Notes: generated by a model from the sequence alone, not told the origin. Positions 43,037-52,495 are shown, counted from the stretch's first letter. The stretch is DNA of 64,000 nucleotides from DATFNI01 sp963787205 (GCA_963787205.1 CAWBCD010000014.1:186001-250000), one strand, 5' to 3'. Made by a program: numbers and translations.

Positions 43037-44275
43037 CTACTCATACCTCACTGCTTCAGCCGGTTCCACCCATGAGGCACGAAGTGCTGGATACCAGCTT
43101 GCCAGCATGCAGAGGATGAGGCTGCCGCCGAGGACCATGGCAATATCCGTCCACTGGACGGCTACCGGGTAGTACTGGATGATAAACGAGCCCGATCCTG
43201 CCAGTTTCACCAAACCGTAATGTTTTTGCAGCCAGCAGATTACCAGGCCCAGGATACCACCGAGTCCGCAACCCATGATTCCGATGTAAAATGCCTGGCG
43301 GACAAAGATGCGCTTGATCATTTTTCGCGTGTAACCAATAGACAACAACACTCCGATATCCCGCCGCTTTTGTATAACCAGCATGGTAAGCGAGCCAATA
43401 ATGTTCAGGACGGCTACCAAAACTATGATCATGAGAATACCATAACCTGCCCATTTCTCGAGACTCATTACATCATATAGAGGTTTCTGGAGATCATACC
43501 ATGTTTCGATCTGGTATTTGCTGCCTAGCGTCTTTTCCAACGATTGCTTGACCAGTGCGGCCTGATCGTGGTTTTTTAATTCGATATCGATTCCCGATAT
43601 CTTATTTCGATAGTGAAAAAGCCGTTGCGCAGCATAGAGATCGATATACACTTGAGGTTCATTAACAATTTCATTCAAACTGTAAACACCACGAACCTGA
43701 AAATGATATCCGTGCGGTCCGGCGAATTCGGTCAGAGCCTTTTCCATGCCTGCAGAACTCATCAGGGCCACGTCATCGTTAAGAGAGAGACTGAGCTGAC
43801 CAAACAATCGTTGCGGGATCAGGAGACCGGGCCGGCCGTTTTGGACACTCAGGTTAAAAACTCCCGATGTTACGCTGCCGGGATGGTTTCTGATTGGAAA
43901 GAACAGGTTGGGATGTATCCCTTTAACCGTAACGACCTGTTCCTGGTTGTTACCATTAGACCCTATGATCAGGCATTTGCCTTGAACATAGGGCGAAATA
44001 GAAACGACATCTGCGCTGTTGGCAATCTCGTTATGAAGGCTGTCGGAATAAGTAAAAGCAGGGGCTGTAGCCGACTCGATTCGTATATCCGGATCATTTG
44101 TGAGGAGGAGCCCTTTGACAAGATCATAAAAACCGTTAAATACAGATAAGACGATGATCAATAAGGCAGTGCCTATGGTGATGCCACCGACACTGATCAG
44201 GGTCAGGGTGGAGACGAGTGAAACGTGTTGCCTGGAAAACAGATAACGGCGTGCAATGAAACCAATACCTTGCAT
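43037..44275 (-). CDS. LolC/LolE-like ABC transporter permease
   Basis: The 412-residue protein has the MacB/FtsX-type layout: one membrane helix at the N-terminus (SVGGITIGTALLIIVLSVFNGFYD), a large periplasmic domain (about residues 45-265), and three helices at the C-terminus with the RDIGVLLSIGYTRKMI coupling segment. LolC/E work with LolD to release lipoproteins from the inner membrane toward LolA. No LolD ATPase is adjacent. A generic FtsX-like permease is the alternative. The gene is divergent from glgB with a 93-base gap. Confidence 0.85.
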   Translation of the reverse strand: MQGIGFIARRYLFSRQHVSLVSTLTLISVGGITIGTALLIIVLSVFNGFYDLVKGLLLTNDPDIRIESATAPAFTYSDSLHNEIANSADVVSISPYVQGKCLIIGSNGNNQEQVVTVKGIHPNLFFPIRNHPGSVTSGVFNLSVQNGRPGLLIPQRLFGQLSLSLNDDVALMSSAGMEKALTEFAGPHGYHFQVRGVYSLNEIVNEPQVYIDLYAAQRLFHYRNKISGIDIELKNHDQAALVKQSLEKTLGSKYQIETWYDLQKPLYDVMSLEKWAGYGILMIIVLVAVLNIIGSLTMLVIQKRRDIGVLLSIGYTRKMIKRIFVRQAFYIGIMGCGLGGILGLVICWLQKHYGLVKLAGSGSFIIQYYPVAVQWTDIAMVLGGSLILCMLASWYPALRASWVEPAEAVRYE

Positions 44276-44368
44276 AATCGGTGTTATATTATAGCACTGG
44301 CAAATTTGCCATCTTAAAAATAGCGTGTATTATTATTATTTTGAACAATTTGAAAACGGGGTAACAGA

Positions 44369-46579
44369 ATGGCACGGCAAAAAACAGCTACAAAGAAAAC
44401 GGTTTATGACGCCATTAACAACGGCAGTTTTGGAGATCCGTTTTCCATATTAGGTCAACATAAGGTACAAAAGAATGGCAATGATGCCATATGCATCAGG
44501 GCCTTCCTGCCGTGGGCCACTAAAATTTGGGTCTCCGAACGGAGTGCTGCTTTTCGTGGGAAAATGACAAAAATACACGAATCGGGTATCTTTGAGGCTT
44601 TTTTTGAGAATCGTGATCGTTTCGACTATTTCTTTGAAGCGATCAATGCCCATGAAGAAGTTGTCAAAATTGAAGACCCCTACGGCTTTGGTCCTCTGTT
44701 AACGGATTTTGATCTTCATTTGTGGGGAGAGGGTAATCATACCCATGCTTATAAGTTTATGGGCGCCCATAAACGGGAAGTGAATGGAATAAAGGGCACA
44801 CATTTCGTCGTATCCGCTCCGAGTGCCGCCAGGGTGAGTGTTATTGGTAATTTTAACAATTGGGATGGACGCATCCACGTAATGCGGAAATACTATGATC
44901 AGGGATTGTGGGAAATATTTATTCCAGGGGTGGATGAAGGGACTCTTTATAAGTATGAGATAAAGAGTCCCTATGCCGATCTTCCTCTGATGAAAAGTGA
45001 TCCCTTTGGATTTTATTCTGAGAAACGACCGCAAACCGCCTCAATCGTTTACGAGATGGATGGGTACAAATGGGGTGATGAGGTCTGGATGTCACAACGC
45101 AAGGAACACCAGGGGATGAGCGCACCTATCTCGGTTTACGAGATTCATATAGGTTCCTGGCGCCGGCATGAAGATGGCTCCTTTCTGACATACCGGGAGT
45201 TGGCCAATGAACTCGTTCCGTACGTTAAGTCTCTGGGATATACACATATCGAATTAATGCCTGTGGCGGAACACCCGTATGATCCCTCCTGGGGTTACCA
45301 GCAGACCGGCTATTATGCGGCGACCAGCAGGTTCGGTGAACCGAAAGACTTCATGCACTTTGTGGATACCTGCCACGAGAACGGTATTGGAGTACTCATA
45401 GACTGGGTGCCGGGCCACTTCACTAAAGATGCCCATGGGTTGTACCAGTTTGATGGCACGCATCTTTATGAGCATGCTGATCCCAGGCAAGGGGAGCACC
45501 GCGATTGGGGAACGAGTATTTTTAACTATGGAAGGAGTGAGGTTCGCAACTTCCTGCTGGCCAACGCCATCTTTTGGCTTGATAAATTTCATATCGATGG
45601 CTTGCGTGTAGACGCTGTTGCATCAATGCTGTATCTGGACTACTCGCGTGAGGATGGAGAATGGATACCCAATAAGTACGGTGGCCGGGAGAATCTGGAG
45701 GCAATCGAATTCATCAAGCGCTTCAACGAGATTGCACACGAACAGTATCCAGGAATCATGACTCTTGCAGAGGAATCTACAGCCTGGCCGATGGTCTCAC
45801 ATCCGACCTACACGGGTGGTCTTGGGTTTGACTACAAGTGGAATATGGGGTGGATGAACGATACGCTTAAATACATGGAAGTAGATTCTATCTTTCGGCG
45901 ATATCATCAAAATCAAATCACCTTTTCGCTGATTTACGCGTTCACCGAACACTTTATTCTGCCTTTCTCTCATGATGAGGTCGTGCATATGAAACGGTCT
46001 ATGCTCAATAAGATGCCCGGTGACGATTGGCAGAAATTTGCCAACCTTCGGTTGTTGTATACGTATATGTACATGCATCCCGGCAAAAAGCTGCTCTTCA
46101 TGGGTGGTGAATTTGGTCAGTGGTCGGAATGGAATTGTATGTGGCAACTGGAATGGAACCTGTTGCAGTATGAACGTCACATTGGGTTGCAGGCCCTGGT
46201 TAGGGAGTTAAACGAATTGTATAAGAGTGAACCGAGCTTGCATGAAGTCGATTATGACTGGAACGGGTTCCAGTGGATTGATTTTTCCGATGCTGACCAC
46301 AGTATTATCTCATTTATCCGATATGGAAAGAATAAAAATGATTTCCTGATTGGAATTTTTAATTTTACACCTGTTGTGTATGAAAATTATAATATCGGTG
46401 TACCATTAGAGGGACGTTATCGCGAAGTTTTCAACAGCGATGTTACCAAATATGGAGGCAGTAACATGTTTAATTCTGAAATTGTGGGACAAAATGGTGC
46501 CTGGCATAACCAACCGTGCCATATTTCTGTTACATTACCCCCTCTTGCAGGTATCATCCTGAAACATGATGGTCAATAG
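44369..46579 (+). CDS. glgB: 1,4-alpha-glucan branching enzyme
   Basis: GlgB forms the alpha-1,6 branches of glycogen. The 736-residue GH13 protein has two N-terminal beta domains (HVVSAPSAARVSVIGNFNNWDGR marks the carbohydrate-binding one) and the catalytic barrel with all four regions: DWVPGHF, GLRVDAVASM (nucleophile aspartate), LAEES (acid/base glutamate) and FSHDEVVH. GYQQTGYYAATSRFG is a typical branching-enzyme sequence. It is 47 bases upstream of malQ on the same strand. The divergent permease gene shares its promoter region. Confidence 0.97.
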   Translation: MARQKTATKKTVYDAINNGSFGDPFSILGQHKVQKNGNDAICIRAFLPWATKIWVSERSAAFRGKMTKIHESGIFEAFFENRDRFDYFFEAINAHEEVVKIEDPYGFGPLLTDFDLHLWGEGNHTHAYKFMGAHKREVNGIKGTHFVVSAPSAARVSVIGNFNNWDGRIHVMRKYYDQGLWEIFIPGVDEGTLYKYEIKSPYADLPLMKSDPFGFYSEKRPQTASIVYEMDGYKWGDEVWMSQRKEHQGMSAPISVYEIHIGSWRRHEDGSFLTYRELANELVPYVKSLGYTHIELMPVAEHPYDPSWGYQQTGYYAATSRFGEPKDFMHFVDTCHENGIGVLIDWVPGHFTKDAHGLYQFDGTHLYEHADPRQGEHRDWGTSIFNYGRSEVRNFLLANAIFWLDKFHIDGLRVDAVASMLYLDYSREDGEWIPNKYGGRENLEAIEFIKRFNEIAHEQYPGIMTLAEESTAWPMVSHPTYTGGLGFDYKWNMGWMNDTLKYMEVDSIFRRYHQNQITFSLIYAFTEHFILPFSHDEVVHMKRSMLNKMPGDDWQKFANLRLLYTYMYMHPGKKLLFMGGEFGQWSEWNCMWQLEWNLLQYERHIGLQALVRELNELYKSEPSLHEVDYDWNGFQWIDFSDADHSIISFIRYGKNKNDFLIGIFNFTPVVYENYNIGVPLEGRYREVFNSDVTKYGGSNMFNSEIVGQNGAWHNQPCHISVTLPPLAGIILKHDGQ

Positions 46580-46626
46580 CGCTTGGAGTTTAATCATATT
46601 TTATCACGTCACTAGTTCAATTTAAA

Positions 46627-48183
46627 ATGCAGTTTCACAGATCTACGGGTACGCTCGTACATCCAACATCATTTCCTTCCCCTTACGGAATGGGTGACCT
46701 CGGGCCGGCAGCTTACCGGTTCATCGATTTTCTTGTAGATACCGATCAGTCCATTTGGCAAATACTTCCTTTGGGACCAACGGGCTATGGCAATTCACCA
46801 TATGCAAGTTATTCGGCATTTGCCGGAAATCACTACCTCATCAGCCCTGAGCTTCTTGTAAAAAAAGGATTGCTCACCGATCAGGAAGTACGTATAGATA
46901 CAATTCCGACTACGCACAAAGCTGATTATAATACCGCATTTCGGATCAAAGACCGGCTGCTTGGTATTGCTGCTGAGCGATTTAAAGAGAAGAATGATTC
47001 GCTCATGGCCGAACAATTTACCCACTTTCGGCAGGACAATCAGTGGTGGCTGCCCGACTACACGCTGTTCATGGCCTGTTCGGAACACTATGACTATCGT
47101 CCCTGGAATCAATGGGAGGAAGGCCTGAGAAAACGGAAGAAAAAGACTCTGGAAGACTACCGAAACAGGTTAACAGACCGTATAGCCTATCATGAATGGT
47201 GTCAGTTTGAATTTTTTCAGCAATGGCACGCGATTCGGGAATATGCCAACGACCGGGATATTATTGTCATAGGTGATATCCCGATTTTTGTGGATCACAA
47301 CAGTGCTGATGTCTGGTCACATTCAGAACTTTTTGAAGTGGATAAGGACGGGAACCGCATACTTGTTTCAGGGGTACCCCCCGACTATTTCAGTGAGACA
47401 GGTCAGCTCTGGGGAAATCCGCTCTACCGCTGGAAGGTCATGGAAAAAAATGGTTTTGAGTGGTGGGTTAAGCGATTTGAACAGATGTTTTCGTTGTTCG
47501 ATGCCATCAGAGTGGATCATTTTCGTGGTTTTGAGGCCTATTGGGAGGTTAAGGCTACGGAAAAGACAGCCATAAAAGGCCGTTGGGTAAAGGGTCCGCG
47601 AAACAAGCTTTTTGATACCATTCGTGAACGGCTTGGTGAGTTGCCAATTATTGCTGAGGATCTTGGGGTTCTTACCAAAGAGGTCATTGAGCTTCGTGAT
47701 TCGTACAATTTCCCTGGTATGAAAATTCTCCAGTTTGCCTTTTCGGATAATGCGGCAAATAGTTTCCTTCCGCACAACTACAAAACAAGCAATTGTGTAG
47801 TTTATACCGGAACCCACGACAATGATACAACCATCGGCTGGTACAACAAGGGTACCGATCTTGAAAAGCACCGTGTCAGGGAATACATGCAGGTAGATGG
47901 AACTAATATTGTGTGGGATATGATCCGATTAGGTATGCTATCTGTTGCCGATATGGCTATCTTCCCTCTGCAAGACTATATGAATCTGGATTCCGGGCAT
48001 CGGATGAATTTTCCCGGCACGGCCAGCGGTAACTGGGAGTGGAGATATACTGAAGATATGTTGGCCGGTTTGGATCGAGAACGTATACGTTATTTAATTA
48101 AATTATCAAATCGTGACGCCCAAAATGGCGATCAGGATGCAAATTTGGTGTCAATTCAGGCGGAAGGTGTGGATAATCTTTAA
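46627..48183 (+). CDS. malQ: 4-alpha-glucanotransferase (amylomaltase)
   Basis: MalQ shuffles maltodextrin units and makes short chains usable for phosphorylase. The 518-residue GH77 enzyme has the nucleophile segment AIRVDHFRGFEAYWEV (about residue 298), the acid/base segment IIAEDLGVLTKEV (about 342) and GTHDNDTTIGWY. The N-terminus has the family HPTSFPSPYGMGDLG motif. It is of the short bacterial-plant DPE1 type without extra starch-binding domains. It follows glgB directly and is probably co-transcribed. Confidence 0.96.
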   Translation: MQFHRSTGTLVHPTSFPSPYGMGDLGPAAYRFIDFLVDTDQSIWQILPLGPTGYGNSPYASYSAFAGNHYLISPELLVKKGLLTDQEVRIDTIPTTHKADYNTAFRIKDRLLGIAAERFKEKNDSLMAEQFTHFRQDNQWWLPDYTLFMACSEHYDYRPWNQWEEGLRKRKKKTLEDYRNRLTDRIAYHEWCQFEFFQQWHAIREYANDRDIIVIGDIPIFVDHNSADVWSHSELFEVDKDGNRILVSGVPPDYFSETGQLWGNPLYRWKVMEKNGFEWWVKRFEQMFSLFDAIRVDHFRGFEAYWEVKATEKTAIKGRWVKGPRNKLFDTIRERLGELPIIAEDLGVLTKEVIELRDSYNFPGMKILQFAFSDNAANSFLPHNYKTSNCVVYTGTHDNDTTIGWYNKGTDLEKHRVREYMQVDGTNIVWDMIRLGMLSVADMAIFPLQDYMNLDSGHRMNFPGTASGNWEWRYTEDMLAGLDRERIRYLIKLSNRDAQNGDQDANLVSIQAEGVDNL

Positions 48184-48238
48184 GTATTGGCTGTAAATTG
48201 TTACCTTTTTGCGATCATTTTCCAGCAAACTGTGTCTC

Positions 48239-49060
48239 ATGGACTATAATTTGAAAAATCTGCCTCATCGCTCGGTTAAGCCGAGAAACAATGGCGTTGT
48301 TATCGTGCTTGATAAAGGCAGCAGCGTCCGGCAAGTAGAAGACTTTGTCGATACCTGTGCTTCATACACAGATATTGTAAAACTTGGTTGGGGAACTTCC
48401 CAGGTTACCCCCCGGCTCAAAGAAAAAATTGCGGTTTATCACGAAGCAAACATACCCGTATACTTCGGCGGTACTCTTTTTGAAGCGTATGTGCTTCGGG
48501 ATCAACTTGAAGATTATTTGCGCCTGCTTGATAGTTACAATATCGGCCATGTTGAAGTCTCTAACGGAACAATCTGGCTGTCGGAAGAGAAAAAGCGCAA
48601 AATTATTTCAGAACTCAGTAAAAATTTTACGGTTTTATCTGAAGTGGGCAGCAAAAACCCAAACGCCATAATCCCGCCTTACAAGTGGGTCAAGATGATC
48701 AAGGCAGAGCTTGAAGCCGGTGCCTGGAAAATTATTTGCGAAGCCCGTGAGAGTGGAACAGTGGGGGTTTTTCGTCCCAACGGTGAAGTTCGCTCAGGAC
48801 TCGTGGACGAGATCGTAGATCAGATTCCAATTGACAGTCTTATTTTTGAGGCACCTCAGAAAGAGCAGCAGGTTTGGTTCATCAAAAAGTTTGGCGCCAA
48901 CGTTAATTTGGGAAATATCTTACCTGCAGAAGTTATACCCTTGGAAACGCTACGACTCGGGTTGCGTAGTGATACGCTATTTGAGTTCTTCTCGCTGGAT
49001 GAGGAGAATTCCGATTTCCGGCTCAATGCAGATGGAAATTCACCCGGGGAACAACATTGA
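48239..49060 (+). CDS. comA: Phosphosulfolactate synthase (ComA)
   Basis: ComA adds sulfite to phosphoenolpyruvate and forms 2-phospho-3-sulfolactate. The 273-residue TIM-barrel protein from the ATG at 48239 matches the family: VVIVLDKGSSVRQVEDFVDT, VKLGWGTSQV, PVYFGGTLFEAYV, HVEVSNGTIWL and IICEARESGTVGVFRPNGEV in order. A TTG at 48209 would add 10 unlikely residues. Together with ComB (15290-16018) it gives a two-step route to sulfolactate. In methanogens this leads to coenzyme M, in Bacillus spores to stored sulfolactate. Here the end product is unknown. It starts 56 bases after malQ. Confidence 0.9.
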   Translation: MDYNLKNLPHRSVKPRNNGVVIVLDKGSSVRQVEDFVDTCASYTDIVKLGWGTSQVTPRLKEKIAVYHEANIPVYFGGTLFEAYVLRDQLEDYLRLLDSYNIGHVEVSNGTIWLSEEKKRKIISELSKNFTVLSEVGSKNPNAIIPPYKWVKMIKAELEAGAWKIICEARESGTVGVFRPNGEVRSGLVDEIVDQIPIDSLIFEAPQKEQQVWFIKKFGANVNLGNILPAEVIPLETLRLGLRSDTLFEFFSLDEENSDFRLNADGNSPGEQH

Positions 49061-49091
49061 ATTTTTTTGAACAAAACGGATGGAAAGACGC

Positions 49092-49892
49092 ATGAAAGTT
49101 CTCTATGCCGCCGCGGAGATTTCTCCGTTTGCAAGATTGACCAACACGGCCGATCTATTACGTTTTTTACCGGCATCGCTTCAGGATAAGGGATTTGAAA
49201 TTCGTATCATGTTGCCAAAGTATGGTTCAATCAACGATCGAAGGAACAGACTTCACGAGGTCATAAGACTCTCGGGCATTGAAGTTCAGGTCGGGGATAA
49301 GACGGAAAGCATGCGTATTAAGGTAGCAAGTATACCCAATGCAAAATTACAGGTCTATTTTCTTGATAACGATACCTATTTCAAGCGCAAAGGACTGTTT
49401 ACAGAGCCCAAATCAGGAAAATTTTTCGAAGATAATGATGAACGTCTTGTCTTCTACAATAAAGGGGTGCTTGAAACCGTAAAGAAACTTGGCTGGCAAC
49501 CCGACATTATTCACTGTCATGATTGGGCCGCTGGTTTTATTCCTGTGTTTCTGAAGCATGCATTTAGTAGCTACGATATTTTCAAAAATACAAAGGTGAT
49601 TTACAACCTTCATTCGCCGCAACATCATGGTTTTTTTGATCCGAAAATCCTGGATTTAACAGGACTGGCGGGTTCAATCGATGTCGATAAGTTCATAACA
49701 GATGGCAAAGTTGACTTTGTGAAGGCAGGGTTACAGTATGCAGATTACGTCGTTACCGGGAATGAGATCAGGGATGAGTTTGATCATTATTTTAAAGAAC
49801 TCAATATAACTCCGGTGAAGATCCAAGGTTCGCCCCAGGATATTTCTTCAAAATTTGCGGACTTTTACCGTAAAATTGGTGAGGAATCATAG
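49092..49892 (+). CDS. Glycogen/starch synthase-like GT5 N-terminal domain, half-length
   Basis: The 266 residues correspond only to the first of the two Rossmann domains of a GT5 synthase. KVLYAAAEISPFARLTNTADLL aligns with the synthase opening in two pieces, but the sugar-nucleotide loop KTGGL is replaced by RLTNT. IIHCHDWAAGFIPVFLK matches the conserved HxHDW segment. The C-terminal domain that closes the active site is absent, and the next gene follows after 43 bases. Homologues of about 270 residues annotated as glycogen/starch synthase are common in Bacteroidota beside DUF4270 lipoproteins, as here. I doubt that it makes glycogen. The ATG at 49092 fits better than 49080. Confidence 0.8.
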   Translation: MKVLYAAAEISPFARLTNTADLLRFLPASLQDKGFEIRIMLPKYGSINDRRNRLHEVIRLSGIEVQVGDKTESMRIKVASIPNAKLQVYFLDNDTYFKRKGLFTEPKSGKFFEDNDERLVFYNKGVLETVKKLGWQPDIIHCHDWAAGFIPVFLKHAFSSYDIFKNTKVIYNLHSPQHHGFFDPKILDLTGLAGSIDVDKFITDGKVDFVKAGLQYADYVVTGNEIRDEFDHYFKELNITPVKIQGSPQDISSKFADFYRKIGEES

Positions 49893-49935
49893 TTTTTAAT
49901 ATCGCAATTCTGACAAAATACATTTGGATTTTCTT

Positions 49936-51183
49936 GTGAACGTACACAAAGCGGCTCGACTGCCCCTGGTGGTTGCAGTTCTGACTATCGGTGCCTTATG
50001 GATAAGCGGTTGTAAAGATAATAACCTCGTAGGTGGAAATTTGGTACAGCCAAATGCGGCGGTTCAGATCGATACAATTCCACTGAAAAACCTGGCTACG
50101 ACAAAAATACCTGCCTATACCGGTAACCTTTCTTCATTTTCGATGGGTATGTATAAAGATCAGTTGTATGGTACAGTTACGGCGACCGGTCTTATCCAAC
50201 CTGCTTTGGCTTCAGCAGGGGGATTGGATACACTGACGGACGATAGTAAAATATCGTTGGTTCTATACATAAATGGCGTTTATGGTGATACCACCGCATC
50301 GGAGTCGTATGATGTGGTTGAAGCATCGAGTCCATGGCGTGGCCGCGAGTGGATGTATAACGACCCCCCCCCGATTAGTAGTACCGTTGTCGGAAGTTTT
50401 ACGGTTGGCAATATCAATTCACTGGTAGCTGATTCATTAGGTGATCTTGATTCGGTGAGTGTTGCTCTGAGTCAAAACTGGGTCAAAAAGTATCGTGCGG
50501 CCTACTATAATGTGACAAGTCGCGATTCTTCCTATACATACACAATGCCTGGATTTGTAATTGTGCCTAAATCCGAGGGTAAGATACTTGCGGTGAATCC
50601 AAGTAACAGCCATTTGTTTGTAGAAACGCCAAAGGATACGGCCAGATTCGTGATCAATGACTGGGCATACAGCGTCACAAGGACTAATGTTCCCGCTGAT
50701 ACTGTGAATTATTTGCCAATGTATTCCACGTTTGAGTCTGTCCCAAAATTTGATATCACGCTGAACACGAATGGTTCGCTCAGTATTAATGGGGTATCTC
50801 TCGGAACCAAAGCGATAGCCCGGGTTCAGATGATGTTGTATGCTGACTCCACGAAAATGCAGAGTACACTTCCTGTAAATAACATTCGTCCTGCAGTAAG
50901 TAGTCTGTTGTTATACTATCTGCATAGCGATAATATTCAGTTTGGGATATTGAATGGTCCCTTATCTGGAGGAACAGCCTACGAATCAGCTCCGGGAGTC
51001 TATACTGTGGATTTGACCAATCGTATCAATAGTATTCTGAGCGGTTCGGAAAATACGGGAAGTTATTATCTTCTCCCACAATCTCATTCAGGTATAATTT
51101 ACTCTTTGCTGCTTAATAGCTCATCCGATTCATCAAGAACACCCAAACTTATCATCACATCTGTAAAACCAACAAATCAGTGA
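49936..51183 (+). CDS. DUF4270-like outer-membrane lipoprotein
   Basis: From a GTG at 49936 the protein has a lipoprotein signal, LTIGALWISGC, with the lipidated cysteine at about residue 26 (a TTG at 49924 is the longer option). The mature part is rich in beta strands and T/S/N residues, with the pattern SSFSMGMYKDQLYGTVTATG that recalls the GxxxDxxFGxxxA core of DUF4270 proteins. The position directly after the GT5-like gene is the usual DUF4270 context in Bacteroidota. A run of nine C lies inside at 50364-50372. Function unknown. It overlaps the next gene (GTGA). Confidence 0.65.
   Translation: MNVHKAARLPLVVAVLTIGALWISGCKDNNLVGGNLVQPNAAVQIDTIPLKNLATTKIPAYTGNLSSFSMGMYKDQLYGTVTATGLIQPALASAGGLDTLTDDSKISLVLYINGVYGDTTASESYDVVEASSPWRGREWMYNDPPPISSTVVGSFTVGNINSLVADSLGDLDSVSVALSQNWVKKYRAAYYNVTSRDSSYTYTMPGFVIVPKSEGKILAVNPSNSHLFVETPKDTARFVINDWAYSVTRTNVPADTVNYLPMYSTFESVPKFDITLNTNGSLSINGVSLGTKAIARVQMMLYADSTKMQSTLPVNNIRPAVSSLLLYYLHSDNIQFGILNGPLSGGTAYESAPGVYTVDLTNRINSILSGSENTGSYYLLPQSHSGIIYSLLLNSSSDSSRTPKLIITSVKPTNQ
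50364..50372 (+). repeat. Homopolymeric C9 tract in a lipoprotein gene
   Basis: Nine consecutive C residues encode the prolines of NDPPPIS in the DUF4270-like lipoprotein. Tracts of this length are prone to slippage, and a single-base change would frameshift the protein about one third of the way in. Confidence 0.85.
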
Positions 51184-52457
51184 AGTATTTTTCTATCATA
51201 GTGCTGGTGTTGCTAATGGCTTTTAGTGAGTCAATGGCGCAAAGTCTGTATAGCACAGGTTCTATTTATTCCTATTACGGTGTGGGAACCATCACTGATT
51301 TTCGTGATCCGAATGCTGCAGCAATGGGAATGGATGGGGTCGGTTTGTCGATTAATGGTGCCAATCTGTCTAATCCTGCATTATGGGGTTCATCAGTGCT
51401 CGTAACCGGAACCGGTGGTTTTGAAGTCAATACCATTACAAGTAGCAATAAGACCACCCATAGCTCCCGCTCGGTGATTGATGCAACCCACTTTCAACTG
51501 GTTTTGCCTGTCGTCAAACAGAAATTTGGAATTTCTGTTGCCCTGTACCCGATAACCCAAAGTAATTACGCTTATCAAAATACAGGGACCATTGATTCTG
51601 CGATCACGAATATTGGCAGTAGTGTGACTTATCAAAATTTTTACACGGGAAGTGGCGGGTTGAACGCTCTTGAGGTCGGGTTCGGATGGAACATAGCCGG
51701 AGATCTGTCGATTGGATATGCTCCGTCAATCGTCTTTGGGAAATTGACAAACGATGTAGCAACAGCTTTTAGTAGTTCTTATTACTCTCCGACTCACTAC
51801 AATATAAACACCACCAATATTGGAATGGGTAACAGGTTCGGGATATACTACCAAAAAAATAGAGTGTTTGATTCAAGCGACCTGTTATCAATTGGTGCTA
51901 CTGCGTCCATCCCGGTCGTCTTAACATCAGAAAAAACGGTAGGGGACTATATAAATTTGAATGGTACTGAGGTTAACCAAAACCGGAGTCTTTCAAAAGG
52001 GCATATACGACTGCCATTGCGAGCAGGAGTTGGTCTTGGTTACTGGATAAACGGTCACTGGATGGTGGGAGCTGAAGCATTATATCAAAAGTGGAGTGAT
52101 TATCACGATATAAATTCCAAGCCGGTAAATTATTATACAAATCGCCTGAAATTTGGCCTGGGTGGCCAATTTATCCCCCAAAGATCGATTAATCCTACAT
52201 TTTTTCAGTCGTTGGTATATCGTGCCGGATTTTCATACGATACCGGTTATTTGAAACTTCAGGGACAAAACATATCTTCTATGCTGTTGTCTGCTGGTTT
52301 CGGGATACCGACTCACACAGCATCCTCGATAGACATCGATCTCTCGTATGGTTGGCGGGGGACGACATCGCATGATTTGGTTAGAGAAAGAATATTCTCG
52401 ATAAAAGTGTCGTTTAATTTATCAGAACTAATGTTCTTCAAACGTAAGATTCAGTAA
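51180..52457 (+). CDS. Outer-membrane barrel protein, PorV/FadL-like
   Basis: The 425-residue protein starts at a GTG that overlaps the stop of the lipoprotein gene by four bases. It has a signal peptide (MKYFSIIVLVLLMAFSESMAQ) and a mature start, DPNAAAMGMDGVGLSINGAN followed by LSNPALWG, that matches the N-terminal plug pattern of the PorV/UPF0164/FadL class. The remainder is strand-rich and ends in KVSFNLSELMFFKRKIQ. No transport substrate is evident. It is the second gene of the lipoprotein-barrel-TPR unit. Confidence 0.7.
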   Translation: MKYFSIIVLVLLMAFSESMAQSLYSTGSIYSYYGVGTITDFRDPNAAAMGMDGVGLSINGANLSNPALWGSSVLVTGTGGFEVNTITSSNKTTHSSRSVIDATHFQLVLPVVKQKFGISVALYPITQSNYAYQNTGTIDSAITNIGSSVTYQNFYTGSGGLNALEVGFGWNIAGDLSIGYAPSIVFGKLTNDVATAFSSSYYSPTHYNINTTNIGMGNRFGIYYQKNRVFDSSDLLSIGATASIPVVLTSEKTVGDYINLNGTEVNQNRSLSKGHIRLPLRAGVGLGYWINGHWMVGAEALYQKWSDYHDINSKPVNYYTNRLKFGLGGQFIPQRSINPTFFQSLVYRAGFSYDTGYLKLQGQNISSMLLSAGFGIPTHTASSIDIDLSYGWRGTTSHDLVRERIFSIKVSFNLSELMFFKRKIQ

Positions 52458-52495
52458 CACTAAACAAAGTAATCAACACCAAATAAGCTACGGTC

